64,000 nt of DNA from contig OY282448.1 in assembly GCA_958296175.1 (NCBI GenBank), positions 1,612,472 through 1,676,471 on the forward strand. The letters are read 5' to 3'. The first letter of the stretch is position 1; every line of letters begins with the position of its first letter. This DNA is from an uncultured Chloroflexota bacterium. GTDB lineage: Bacteria > Chloroflexota > UBA11872. The translations under genes were made by a program, and so were the position numbers. The notes beneath the pieces are model-generated. The model was not told the origin of the DNA. It did no database searches and saw only the letters and a list, made by a program, of their open reading frames with translations. Shown one piece after another: positions 1-7,857 of this stretch.

Positions 1-2
1 TG

Positions 3-230
3 GTGGACGCCGTGCGCGCATGGTTTCAGTTCGCGCACGTCACGCCGCTCAATCCCGGCGCCGAGCACCTGCGGCTGTTGCGGCGCTGTCTGACCGCGGC
101 CGGCGTCGGCGCGAATCTCGTGACCGACGCCCACGTCGCCGCGCTTGCTATCGAGTATCAGGCGGAGGTTCACTCCAGCGACTCCGACTTCAGCCGCTTT
201 CCCGGCCTTCGCTGGCGCAACCCGCTGTGA
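3..230 (+). CDS. PIN-domain (VapC-like) ribonuclease, C-terminal part
   Basis: The visible 75 codons are the C-terminal half of a PIN-domain protein; the frame is open to the window edge, so the true start lies upstream. The segment NLVTDAHVAALA followed by SSDSDFSRFPGLRW matches the end of VapC-type toxins, where the Asp of 'TDAHVAALA' and the later 'D.DF.RFPGL' contribute acidic metal-binding positions. VapC proteins are Mg-dependent endoribonucleases that cleave tRNA or rRNA and are normally paired with a VapB antitoxin encoded just upstream, outside this window. It is convergent with the next gene. Family assignment is firm; toxin function is inferred. Confidence 0.75.
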   Translation: MDAVRAWFQFAHVTPLNPGAEHLRLLRRCLTAAGVGANLVTDAHVAALAIEYQAEVHSSDSDFSRFPGLRWRNPL

Positions 231-355
231 GCGGTTGCCGAGACCGCGGCGAGCTTCACCGGCGGTGCCGCCCCGCGCCGAGACCGTCACCGGCGCGCGG
301 CGTTTCCTGACGGCGGGGGGCGTGTCGATCGGCGGGCTGGCGGGTCCGAGGCTGG

Positions 356-1450
356 TCAGCCGAGGCGGTCGCGCGCGTAGACCAGCGGGCGGCGGATGTC
401 GTAGGCGCCGGGGTAGCGAACCTGGAGCGAGCCGTCGGCGATGGCCGCTTCCAGCGGGGCGGTCTTGGTTTGCATTGGCATGGAGACCAGCGTGTGGGTG
501 CGCGAGCTCTCCCAGATGCCCATCAGGATGGCCTGCGACTTGATGGCGTGGTGCGCGTCTTGCCGGTGGCCGTCGACGTCGCCGTTCAGCCAGGCAACCA
601 GCTCGCGGGCCTGGGCGCCCATGAAGTCGATCGTGGCCGCCGCCGGCGGCACGACCAGGTCGTCGCGGTTGCCCGAGACGAGCCGCAGCTCGTAGGACAT
701 CGATACGGCCGGGTCGCGTGGTTCCAGGGTCAGCATGCCGTCGTCGCCGCTGACCACGAAGGCGCGGTTGCCCAGACCGTCGTGCGGGCCAATGTCGTTG
801 TCGTAGACGATGCGCGCGCCGCCTTCCACGGCGGCGATGCCAAAGCAGAGGTCTTCGCAGACGTAGCCGCGCTCGTAGCGGTCGGTTTCGCGCTGCGTCT
901 GGCCCAGCGTCCACAGCGGCTCGGGGTCGCCCAGCAGGTACAGGGCGCGGTCGATCAGATGCGAGCCCTGGTTGAGCAGCCCGCCTTCCAGCACGCCAAC
1001 CTTGACCAGCAGCGGCGCGCCGATGGCGCCGTCGGCAATCAGCGCGCGCGCGCGCTGGAAAACCTGGATGTGGCGGCCCTGATAGCCGCAGAGCAGCTTG
1101 ATGCCGGCCGCGTCGCAGGTGGCCAGCATGGCCTCGGCTTCGCCCATGGAGTTGGCCAGCGGCTTCTCCGAGATGATGGCCTGCAGGGGGTAGCGGGCGG
1201 CCAGGATGGTCATGCGCGGGTGCAGCGCGGCGGGCGTGGTGACGCTGACGATGTCCAGCCGCTCCGCTTCCAGCATCGTCTGGGCGTCGGTGTAGCGGCC
1301 GGGCACGTCGAACTGGTCGGCGACGTCGGCCAGCCGCTGCTCGTCGATGTCGCACACCGCGGCGACCTCGACGCCCTCGGCGGCGTCGAAGCCCTGCACG
1401 TGCGACCTGCCGAGGTTCAAGCCGATGACGCCTGCGCGGTAGGTGTTCAT
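356..1450 (-). CDS. Gfo/Idh/MocA family oxidoreductase (copy 1 of 3)
   Basis: 364 residues with an N-terminal Rossmann fold (VIGLNLGRSHVQGF), the family EKP motif (ISEKPLANS, about residue 95) and NQGSHLIDRA, supplying the His and Asp usual in the NAD(P)-dependent sugar dehydrogenase active site. The C-terminus carries the RYPGAYDIR motif shared with the next two genes. It is the last gene of a minus-strand run and starts 10 nt after the stop of copy 2. Family members oxidise or reduce hydroxyls of sugars, inositols or sugar nucleotides; the substrate here is unknown, but the neighbouring glycan genes suggest sugar modification. Of the three copies this one keeps the most canonical catalytic residues. 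Confidence 0.85.
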   Translation of the reverse strand: MNTYRAGVIGLNLGRSHVQGFDAAEGVEVAAVCDIDEQRLADVADQFDVPGRYTDAQTMLEAERLDIVSVTTPAALHPRMTILAARYPLQAIISEKPLANSMGEAEAMLATCDAAGIKLLCGYQGRHIQVFQRARALIADGAIGAPLLVKVGVLEGGLLNQGSHLIDRALYLLGDPEPLWTLGQTQRETDRYERGYVCEDLCFGIAAVEGGARIVYDNDIGPHDGLGNRAFVVSGDDGMLTLEPRDPAVSMSYELRLVSGNRDDLVVPPAAATIDFMGAQARELVAWLNGDVDGHRQDAHHAIKSQAILMGIWESSRTHTLVSMPMQTKTAPLEAAIADGSLQVRYPGAYDIRRPLVYARDRLG

Positions 1451-1460
1451 GGTGTCGCCC

Positions 1461-2546
1461 CTAGCCAGCCGCGGCGGTGCGGTGGCGGATGTCGTAGCGC
1501 CCCGGATAGCGCACGGGAAGGCTGCCGCCGTCGATCATGGCGGTCAGCGGCGAGCCTTTGGTCTGCAGCGGAATCCGCGCCAGGCTGTGCGTGCGGGCGG
1601 ACTCGTAGATGCCCATCAGGATTTCCAGCACGTGGATGGCCAGGTGCGCGTCGCCGCGGTGCTCATCCGTCTCGCCCAGCGCCCAGGCGGCCAGCGCGTC
1701 GATCTCACGCGTGCGCGCGGCGCCGAAGTCCACCTGCCCGCAGTCGATCGATTCCCAGCCGCGCCCGCGGCGCAGGAGCTGGATGACCGAGCCGGCCGAC
1801 CCGCCTTGCAGCAGGATCATGCCCGCGGTTCCCACGAACAGCCGCTGGTCGCGCTCCACGCCGCCCGGCGGCGTGTCGCTTTCCAGCGACAGCCGCACGC
1901 CGCTGTCGAATTCCACCAGCAGCCCGGCCAGGTCTTCGCAGGGCCAGCCGCGTTCCCAGCGGTCGGTCTGGCGCTGCACGTTGGCCAGCACCCACTGCGG
2001 GGTTGGGTCGCCCAGCATGTAGAGCAGGTAACTCAGCGTGTGCGTGCCGATGTTCATCAGGCCGGCGTTTTCTTTGGGCGGGAAGGCATGCACGACCAGC
2101 ACGTCGCCGATGGCGCCGTCGGCAATCAGCGCGCGCACGCGCTCGTGGCGCGGCATGAAGCGGCCCTGGTGGCCAATGGCCAGCTTGACGCCGTTTTGGT
2201 CGCAGGCGGCCAGCATGGCGTAGCCCTCGCCGGTGCTGCTGGCCATGGGTTTTTCGCAGACGATGGCGCGCGGCGCGTAGCGCGTGGCCGCCAGCGTCGT
2301 CATCCAGGCGTGCAGCTGCTGCGGCGTGCCCAGGCTCAGCAGGTCGGGCCGCTCCTGGCGCAGCATGGTTTCGTAGTCGGTGTAGCGGCGCTCCACGTCG
2401 AACTCGTCGCCGAACTCGTCCAGCGTGGCCGGGTCGATGTCGCAGACGGCCGCCAGCTCCGTGCGTTCGCAGTCGAGGTAGCCGCGCGCGTGGGTGCGGC
2501 CGATGTGGCCGCCCACCACCGCCGCGCGCAGCGGCTGGCCGCTCAC
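1461..2546 (-). CDS. Gfo/Idh/MocA family oxidoreductase (copy 2 of 3)
   Basis: 361 residues. I chose the GTG at 2544-2546 because it overlaps the stop of copy 3 by 4 nt (GTGA) and leads directly into the Rossmann strand LRAAVVGGHIGRTHARGY. The EKP motif is present (CEKPMASS), but where copy 1 has NQGSHLIDRA this copy reads NIGTHTLSYL, so the His is kept and the usual Asp is lost. The C-terminus ends with PVRYPGRYDIRHR. Sequence similarity across the whole length to its two neighbours shows tandem duplication. The frame stays open upstream through copy 3, but that is an antisense-free shadow and not a fusion. Substrate unknown. Confidence 0.85.
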   Translation of the reverse strand: MSGQPLRAAVVGGHIGRTHARGYLDCERTELAAVCDIDPATLDEFGDEFDVERRYTDYETMLRQERPDLLSLGTPQQLHAWMTTLAATRYAPRAIVCEKPMASSTGEGYAMLAACDQNGVKLAIGHQGRFMPRHERVRALIADGAIGDVLVVHAFPPKENAGLMNIGTHTLSYLLYMLGDPTPQWVLANVQRQTDRWERGWPCEDLAGLLVEFDSGVRLSLESDTPPGGVERDQRLFVGTAGMILLQGGSAGSVIQLLRRGRGWESIDCGQVDFGAARTREIDALAAWALGETDEHRGDAHLAIHVLEILMGIYESARTHSLARIPLQTKGSPLTAMIDGGSLPVRYPGRYDIRHRTAAAG

Positions 2547-3679
2547 GGCGCCCTCCGTCCGTCCGCGGCCGGCGCCAGGGCCGCGCGGTGGCGGATGTCG
2601 TGCCGCCCCGGATAACGCACCGGCAGCGCGCCGCTGTCGATCATCTCGACCAGCGGCGAGGCCCGCGTGGCCAGCGGCAGTTCCACCAGCCCATGAATCC
2701 GCGCCGACTCGTAGATCGCCATCAAGACCTCCTGGGTCTGGATGCACAGGTGCGCGTCCTGGTAGTGGCCGTCGGCGCTGCCGGCGGCCCAGCGGGCGAA
2801 GGCGTCGATTTCGCGGCGGCGCGCGCCGAGGTAGGAATCCCCGTGGAAGTCGAAGGTCTCCAGCGTGCCGTCGGCGCGCTGCACGCGCAGGCCAACGGGG
2901 TCGGCGGCGGTTTCGTGCGGTCTGCGCACCTCGCCTTCGGTGCGCACGGTCAGCGTGCCCTCGCTGCCGACCACCGTGATGGTGTGCACCTCGGTGTGTG
3001 CGCCGCCGGGAGTTTCGCCTTCCAAGACGAGGCGCGAGCCGTCCTCGAAGCCCACCAGGCCCGCGGCCATTTCCTCGCAGGGCCAGCCGCGTTCCCAGCG
3101 GTCGCTGCGGCGCTGCACGTTGCCCATGACCCAGGTCGGCCGCGGGTCGCCCAGCACGAACAGCGCGCGGTCGCAGCCGTGGCACATCTGGTTGAGCATG
3201 CCGCCCTGGCCATACCACACGTGGGTCAGGCGGGGCGCTCCAATCGCGCCGGCCGCAATCAGCTCGCGCGCTTGCTGAATCTGGGTGAGATAGCGCGACT
3301 CGTGGCCGATGATCAGCTTCACGCCGTTGGCGTCGCACGCCGCCAGCATGGCGCGCGCCTCGCCCATGTTGTTGGCCATGCCCTTTTCGCACAGGATGCC
3401 CTTGGGGGTGTACTGCGTGGCCGCCAGAATGGTCATCTCGGCGTGCAGCGGCTGCGCCGTGGCCACGCTGACGAGGTCGGGCCGCACCTCGCGCAGCATG
3501 GTTTCGTAGTCGGTGTAGCGGCCTTCGACGTCGAAGGCGTCGGCAACCGCGTTCAGCTTGGTTTCGTCCACGTCGCACAGCGCCGCCAGCTCGGCGGCCT
3601 CCGATACCGCGTAGCCGTCGGCGTGGTTGCGCCCCACGCCGCAGCCAACCACGACCGCCCGCAGCACCTCGTCGCTCAT
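2543..3679 (-). CDS. Gfo/Idh/MocA family oxidoreductase (copy 3 of 3)
   Basis: 378 residues from the ATG at 3679, which has a GGGGAGG ribosome-binding site 8 nt upstream; two further in-frame ATGs (3685 and 3736) are less well placed. It has the Rossmann start LRAVVVGCGVGRNHADGY. The normally conserved EKP is EKG here (CEKGMANN), and the catalytic region reads NQMCHGCDRA, with extra cysteines flanking the His. The C-terminus keeps PVRYPGRHDIRHR. It is the first of the three-gene oxidoreductase run, translationally coupled to copy 2, and lies 117 nt downstream of the radical SAM gene. NAD(P)-dependent sugar oxidoreductase of unknown substrate. Confidence 0.85.
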   Translation of the reverse strand: MSDEVLRAVVVGCGVGRNHADGYAVSEAAELAALCDVDETKLNAVADAFDVEGRYTDYETMLREVRPDLVSVATAQPLHAEMTILAATQYTPKGILCEKGMANNMGEARAMLAACDANGVKLIIGHESRYLTQIQQARELIAAGAIGAPRLTHVWYGQGGMLNQMCHGCDRALFVLGDPRPTWVMGNVQRRSDRWERGWPCEEMAAGLVGFEDGSRLVLEGETPGGAHTEVHTITVVGSEGTLTVRTEGEVRRPHETAADPVGLRVQRADGTLETFDFHGDSYLGARRREIDAFARWAAGSADGHYQDAHLCIQTQEVLMAIYESARIHGLVELPLATRASPLVEMIDSGALPVRYPGRHDIRHRAALAPAADGRRAP

Positions 3680-3796
3680 CCGCATGGCCTCCCCGCGCTG
3701 GGTGCGCGCCGCCGATTGTGGGCAGGCCGCGCGCAATAGGTCAACCGGCCGGGAGCGTGGGGCGGGATTCCGCGCACGGCCGCGCGGCGCGGCGCG

Positions 3797-4939
3797 TTAG
3801 GTCGGCGGTGCTCCGTTTGCCGCGTTCGTTCCGTTGGCCGGGGGTGTCTCGGCGGCGCCGTTCGCGCCGTTCGCACGGGTTTGCAGCACCGGCAGCGGGT
3901 CGCCGGTGATCACCGTGCGGGCGCCGGTGAAGAGCTGCCAGGACGAGCCGGCGTCCTGCCAGACGGCGTCGCAGCCGCGGCAGAGTTTGTAGTCGTCCAG
4001 CTGGCCGCTCACGTGCGCCTGGCGGATGGCGCGGTAGGCCGGGCTGTTCCAGATGTCCAGCAGGGACTGCTCGGCCAGATTGCCCATGATCTGGTCTTCG
4101 CCAAAGTCGGCGCAGCAGGAGGGCACCGTGCCGTCCCAGTAGACGGCCATGGACTTCCAGAGCCAGTTGCAGGGGTAGTAGTTGGGGCCGTGGGGGCGCG
4201 CACTGTAGAAGTCGGAGGATTCCAACTGCCCGGCCCAGCCGTGCGCCCAGAAGGTGTCCCATTCGTCCACGGGCAGCCCGTCGAACCGCTGGCGGAAGTG
4301 GTCGGGAATGACCGGCGCCGCGCCTTTGGGGAAGCTGGAGTCCCAGAGCTGGATGACCTGCATCACAACGTACGGGCCGTTGGACCCGCGGCGCTTTTTG
4401 GCCTCCAGCAGGCGCAGCACGCGCTCCAGGGTGCGGTCGAAGGCCGCGCCCTTGCGCATGACCTCGTATTGCTCCGGCTCGCCGGAATCGAAGCTGATGG
4501 TCAGCTTGCTGGGCGCCGCGTCCAGCAGCAGCTCGATTTTTTCGTCGCGCAGCAGGGTGGCGTTGGTGTTGATGTGCGCAGCGATGCCGGCGCGTTCGCA
4601 GACGTCGATCATGTCGTAGATGTCCTGGTGCATCAGCGACTCGCCGCGGAAGAACAGGTTGGCCTCGCCCACGAAGTCTTTCGCTTCGTCGATGATCTTG
4701 TGGAACAGGTCCATCGTCATGAAGCCGTTGCGCTCGTTGGCGCCCACGCTCTGGGGGCACATGGGGCAGCGCAGGTTGCAGAAGCTGGTCGGCTCGATAT
4801 GCAGCTTGAGCGGGCCGTAGGGCAGTTCGGTTGACCCGCGCAGCCAGTGCCAGGCGAAGCGTCCCAGCGCCGGGCGCAGCACGGCCTTGTGCCGCCGGTA
4901 CTTGACCAGCAGGTCTTTGGCCTGCGCGACGGTGTTCAT
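3797..4939 (-). CDS. Radical SAM/SPASM domain protein
   Basis: 380 residues. CNLRCPMC (Cys54, 58, 61) is the CxxxCxxC motif that binds the catalytic [4Fe-4S] cluster and S-adenosylmethionine. The C-terminal third has the cysteine-rich SPASM region (YPCNW, SCCADFGEDQIMGN, LCRGCDAVW) expected to bind auxiliary clusters, ending in an Ala/Asn-rich tail. Radical SAM/SPASM proteins modify peptides or sugars; many stand-alone ones sit in glycan loci. Here it lies between a Trm112-like gene (gap 70 nt) and the three oxidoreductases, so modification of a sugar or glycan precursor is a reasonable inference, not shown. A 14-nt tandem repeat (CATGCGGCGGTATT, two copies at 4937-4964) covers the start codon. 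Confidence 0.85.
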   Translation of the reverse strand: MNTVAQAKDLLVKYRRHKAVLRPALGRFAWHWLRGSTELPYGPLKLHIEPTSFCNLRCPMCPQSVGANERNGFMTMDLFHKIIDEAKDFVGEANLFFRGESLMHQDIYDMIDVCERAGIAAHINTNATLLRDEKIELLLDAAPSKLTISFDSGEPEQYEVMRKGAAFDRTLERVLRLLEAKKRRGSNGPYVVMQVIQLWDSSFPKGAAPVIPDHFRQRFDGLPVDEWDTFWAHGWAGQLESSDFYSARPHGPNYYPCNWLWKSMAVYWDGTVPSCCADFGEDQIMGNLAEQSLLDIWNSPAYRAIRQAHVSGQLDDYKLCRGCDAVWQDAGSSWQLFTGARTVITGDPLPVLQTRANGANGAAETPPANGTNAANGAPPT

Positions 4940-5009
4940 GCGGCGGTATTCATGCGGCGGTATTCACGCGGCGGCCGCCTCGGCGCGCGCATGCGGCGGC
5001 GTGCCGCGC

Positions 5010-5237
5010 TCACGAGGCCGCGGCCGATGCGTCGGGCGGGATGGCGTCGTCCCACAGCATGTTGGGAATGCCGTCGTCCACCTCGTAGCGGTAGCCGCAC
5101 ACGGCGCAGCGCAGCATGGCGCCCTCGATGCGCAGCACGCCGTCGTCGCGCGGGTGGTCGTAGTTCACACAGCGCAGGATGGCCAGAAAATCATCGGGAA
5201 TGATCGGGGCCGCGGTATCCGCGGACGAATCAGCCAT
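5010..5237 (-). CDS. Trm112-like small zinc-finger protein
   Basis: 75 residues. FLAILRCVNY near the N-terminus and LRCAVCGYRYEVDDGIPNML are the diagnostic halves of the Trm112p/UPF0434 family, which is a small zinc-ribbon-like fold. Three cysteines (23, 44, 47) are visible, the last pair as CxxC. In eukaryotes and archaea Trm112 activates SAM methyltransferases; bacterial members are often found beside glycan or lipid A genes and may activate partner enzymes. Here it lies 30 nt downstream of the large membrane glycosyltransferase and 70 nt upstream of the radical SAM gene in the same direction. Partner unknown. Confidence 0.75.
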   Translation of the reverse strand: MADSSADTAAPIIPDDFLAILRCVNYDHPRDDGVLRIEGAMLRCAVCGYRYEVDDGIPNMLWDDAIPPDASAAAS

Positions 5238-5267
5238 GAGAGGCTCGTACCCCCTTCGTTAGGGAAC

Positions 5268-7529
5268 CTAGAGCATGAAGTGCAGCGTGTCAAAGCCAAT
5301 CATCGCAACGGCCAGCGCCGCAATGGACAGAAACCGCGCGGAGCGCACGCGCGCCGGGCCGGGCCAGAGGCGGCCGCTGAGTATGACCCAGGCCGCCAGC
5401 AGCGCGAATTGCAGCGTCAGCACCAGCACGATGACCCAGGCAATCACCCAGGGATAGGCCAGAAAGCCTTCCACCAGCGTCATCGACCAAAAGTCCAGAC
5501 CCAGGCCGTTTTCGGGGCGTGACGGCACGGCCTCGATGCCGAACCGCGACCAGGGCGTGCGGCTGAGCGCGTCTTCCAGAAAGTCCGTGCGGTCGGGCGC
5601 CAGCAGGTTGAACGCGTCGGCGCGCAGCAGCCAGGCGTGGGCCAGCAGCGGGGAGAACTGATAGGTGTAGAGCACGGCGGCGAAGTCGCCTTCGGGCTGG
5701 ATGGACGACCAGGGCTGATAATCGGCGCCGCCGTAGACCACGCCCTTGAGCGGCAACGCGCCTGCGACCTGCTGCTGGAACAGGTCGAGGTAGCTGCCGA
5801 AGTCTTTGGCCACGCCCATGACCTGCACGCCTGCGCTCAGCAGCACCGCGCCGGCCAGCGCGGCGTGCGCCAGCCGCGACCGCGCCCGTTCCACCACCCA
5901 GGCAAAGAGCGGCGCGCCCATCACGATCAGCAGCGGCAGCGCGGGTACCAGATAGCGCGGCCCCCAGGTATTGCCGCCGTACCACACTTGCTTGCGGCTG
6001 TAGAGCAGCGTGTAAACCACCGGCACGGCAATGAAGACGAACGAGCGCCAGCCGTGCCGCCGCACGAACCACGGCAGCGCCGGCAGCGCGAGCAGCAGGA
6101 TGGGGTTGTACCAGAGCACGCCTTTGCCCCAGCTGGTGATCAGCCCGCCCAGGCCCAAGCCGAAGGGCAGCTCCAGCCAGCCGCGCTGCAAGCCGCCCAG
6201 CAGCTCGCGCTCGTAGAGCAGGCGGAAGTCGAACAACACGGCCGCCCCCGCCAGCGCCAACGGCAGGACGATCAGAAACGGCGACAGGAACAGCAGCACG
6301 GGCCGCAGCGAGACGCGCACGGCCTGGCCCCAGGTGCGCCCGGACTTTGCGCCCAGCGCCAGCCCCAGGGCCAGGAACGGCACCGCGACGAATGTCACGT
6401 ATTTCGTGAGCACGGCGGCAAAGATGGCCAGGCCGGCCAGCGCGGCGTAGCGCCGCAGGTTGGTGTCCAGGTGCACCAGAATCAGCCACACGCTCGCCAG
6501 CAGCAGCGCGGCCACCAGCGGCTCGGAGAAGTCGAAGGTGGCATAGGGCCAGGCCATGCTGCCCACGGCGTAGACCAGCGCCGCGGCCAGCGCGGGGCGC
6601 ACCGAATAGCGCAGCCGCCGCACGATGCGGAACACCAGCACCACGCCCAGCGCCGTGGCGAAGGCGCTGGCCGTCGGCACCCACAGGCGGCGGAAGAACT
6701 CGTGGTTCTGGCGTTCCGACCACACCCGCCCCACGCCGGGGCCGTCGATCCAATCGCCCTCGGTCGTGCGCAGCGCCAGGCCGTCCACGTAGAAATTCCC
6801 CTCGGACTGCTGGTAGGTGATCTGGGCTGCCGTCAGGTTGCGCGGCGGGTCGAACGTCCAGCTGGCCGCGTAATAATTCGCGCGCGCGTTGCCAATGTGG
6901 CGTCCCACCGGCGGCGGCCGGTTGTGTTGGATGACGGCGCGCACGTCGCCGCGGTCGTAGGCCCACTCCGCCGTCTCCACGCCGACGCGAATCGGGTGCT
7001 CGGTCACGCTGCCGGAGGCGTCGGTCAGCCGCAGCCGCGCGATCTCGGTCCCTTGCGCAAATCCCGCGCTGAGGCCGCTGTGCGAGACGAGCGTCAGCGT
7101 GTCGTAGACGCCCGGCGCCACGTCAAGGTTCAGGCTGGAGGCAACCTTGGGGCCGGGCGAGCCGCCCAGCGGTTGGAAGTTGACCAGCAGCACATCGTGC
7201 TCGCCCAGCGGAATGCGGTCGCGCTGCGGCGCCGCCGCGGCCACGGGTTCGGCCAGCGCCGCGATTGGCGCCAGCGCGGTTGGCAGCCCCATCCCCCAGC
7301 GGCCGAAGTTGTGATTCTGGTCGCGCAGGTAGGCGTGGCCGCGGTCGATCATCACGCTCTTGGCCATCTCGAAGGCAAACGTGCCGTCGGCGCTGTACCC
7401 CACGCCGTTGCGCGAAGCGCCGATGCTCAGCGCGTAGAGCGCGAAGGCAAACACGAACAGCAGCAGCGCCGGGCGCTCGTGTCCCCATCGCACCGCGCGC
7501 CGCAGCCGGGTCATCAGGCGCTGCCCCAT
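5268..7529 (-). CDS. Multi-pass membrane glycosyltransferase-like protein (GT39/ArnT-like)
   Basis: 753 residues. One N-terminal membrane helix (LLLFVFAFALYALSIG) is followed by a loop with a YSADGTFAFEMAKS segment typical of the acidic first loop of dolichyl-phosphate-type glycosyltransferases. A large extracytoplasmic beta-rich insertion follows (about residues 100-265), then roughly ten hydrophobic segments to the C-terminus. The family moves sugars from a polyprenyl-phosphate donor onto lipids or proteins outside the membrane; no catalytic assignment can be proven here. An ATG at 7514 is an alternative start. It begins the run that continues into the Trm112-like gene, 30 nt on. Context (two GTs and Wzm/Wzt upstream) supports a cell-surface glycan role. 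Confidence 0.7.
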   Translation of the reverse strand: MGQRLMTRLRRAVRWGHERPALLLFVFAFALYALSIGASRNGVGYSADGTFAFEMAKSVMIDRGHAYLRDQNHNFGRWGMGLPTALAPIAALAEPVAAAAPQRDRIPLGEHDVLLVNFQPLGGSPGPKVASSLNLDVAPGVYDTLTLVSHSGLSAGFAQGTEIARLRLTDASGSVTEHPIRVGVETAEWAYDRGDVRAVIQHNRPPPVGRHIGNARANYYAASWTFDPPRNLTAAQITYQQSEGNFYVDGLALRTTEGDWIDGPGVGRVWSERQNHEFFRRLWVPTASAFATALGVVLVFRIVRRLRYSVRPALAAALVYAVGSMAWPYATFDFSEPLVAALLLASVWLILVHLDTNLRRYAALAGLAIFAAVLTKYVTFVAVPFLALGLALGAKSGRTWGQAVRVSLRPVLLFLSPFLIVLPLALAGAAVLFDFRLLYERELLGGLQRGWLELPFGLGLGGLITSWGKGVLWYNPILLLALPALPWFVRRHGWRSFVFIAVPVVYTLLYSRKQVWYGGNTWGPRYLVPALPLLIVMGAPLFAWVVERARSRLAHAALAGAVLLSAGVQVMGVAKDFGSYLDLFQQQVAGALPLKGVVYGGADYQPWSSIQPEGDFAAVLYTYQFSPLLAHAWLLRADAFNLLAPDRTDFLEDALSRTPWSRFGIEAVPSRPENGLGLDFWSMTLVEGFLAYPWVIAWVIVLVLTLQFALLAAWVILSGRLWPGPARVRSARFLSIAALAVAMIGFDTLHFML

Positions 7530-7857
7530 CTCGTCACGCTCGGCACCCTGCCCGCTCCCGCCGCGGCCATCGCCGCAGCGCGCTCATTCTCGCGCAGTTC
7601 ATCGCCGCCCACGCCAGGGGTCCCTTCCGGGAAGGGCCGCCCCCTTGCCCTGCACGGCTCTTCGCGCGCGCCCGGAAAGGCGGGGAGACCAGGATTGCGG
7701 CCGATGACTGGCAGGCGGCTCGCCGCGCCCGCCTGGAAGGACGCCATTCGTCGCACGCGCCGCCAGCGCCTGCGCCTGCCCAGGCTCTTCGCGCGCGCCC
7801 GGAAGGGCGCGGGGAAAGAACCGCAGGGGATCGAGAGCGGCGGGGCCGGCGGCCAGG
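7530..7857. repeat. Intergenic region with a direct repeat
   Basis: 328 nt between the GT4 gene and the membrane glycosyltransferase with no convincing gene. It holds a 20-nt exact direct repeat (CTCTTCGCGCGCGCCCGGAA) at 7658-7677 and 7785-7804, 127 nt apart, and a near-palindrome CCCTTCCGGGAAGGG around 7623. It resembles the other GC-rich repeat-filled gaps in the window. No clear promoter is visible. Confidence 0.6.

Noticed and set aside
1461..3578. A 705-codon frame that seems to fuse two oxidoreductases
   Set aside because: Only the second half shows family sequence; the first half is copy 3 read in a wrong frame. The GTGA overlap gives a clear start at 2546.
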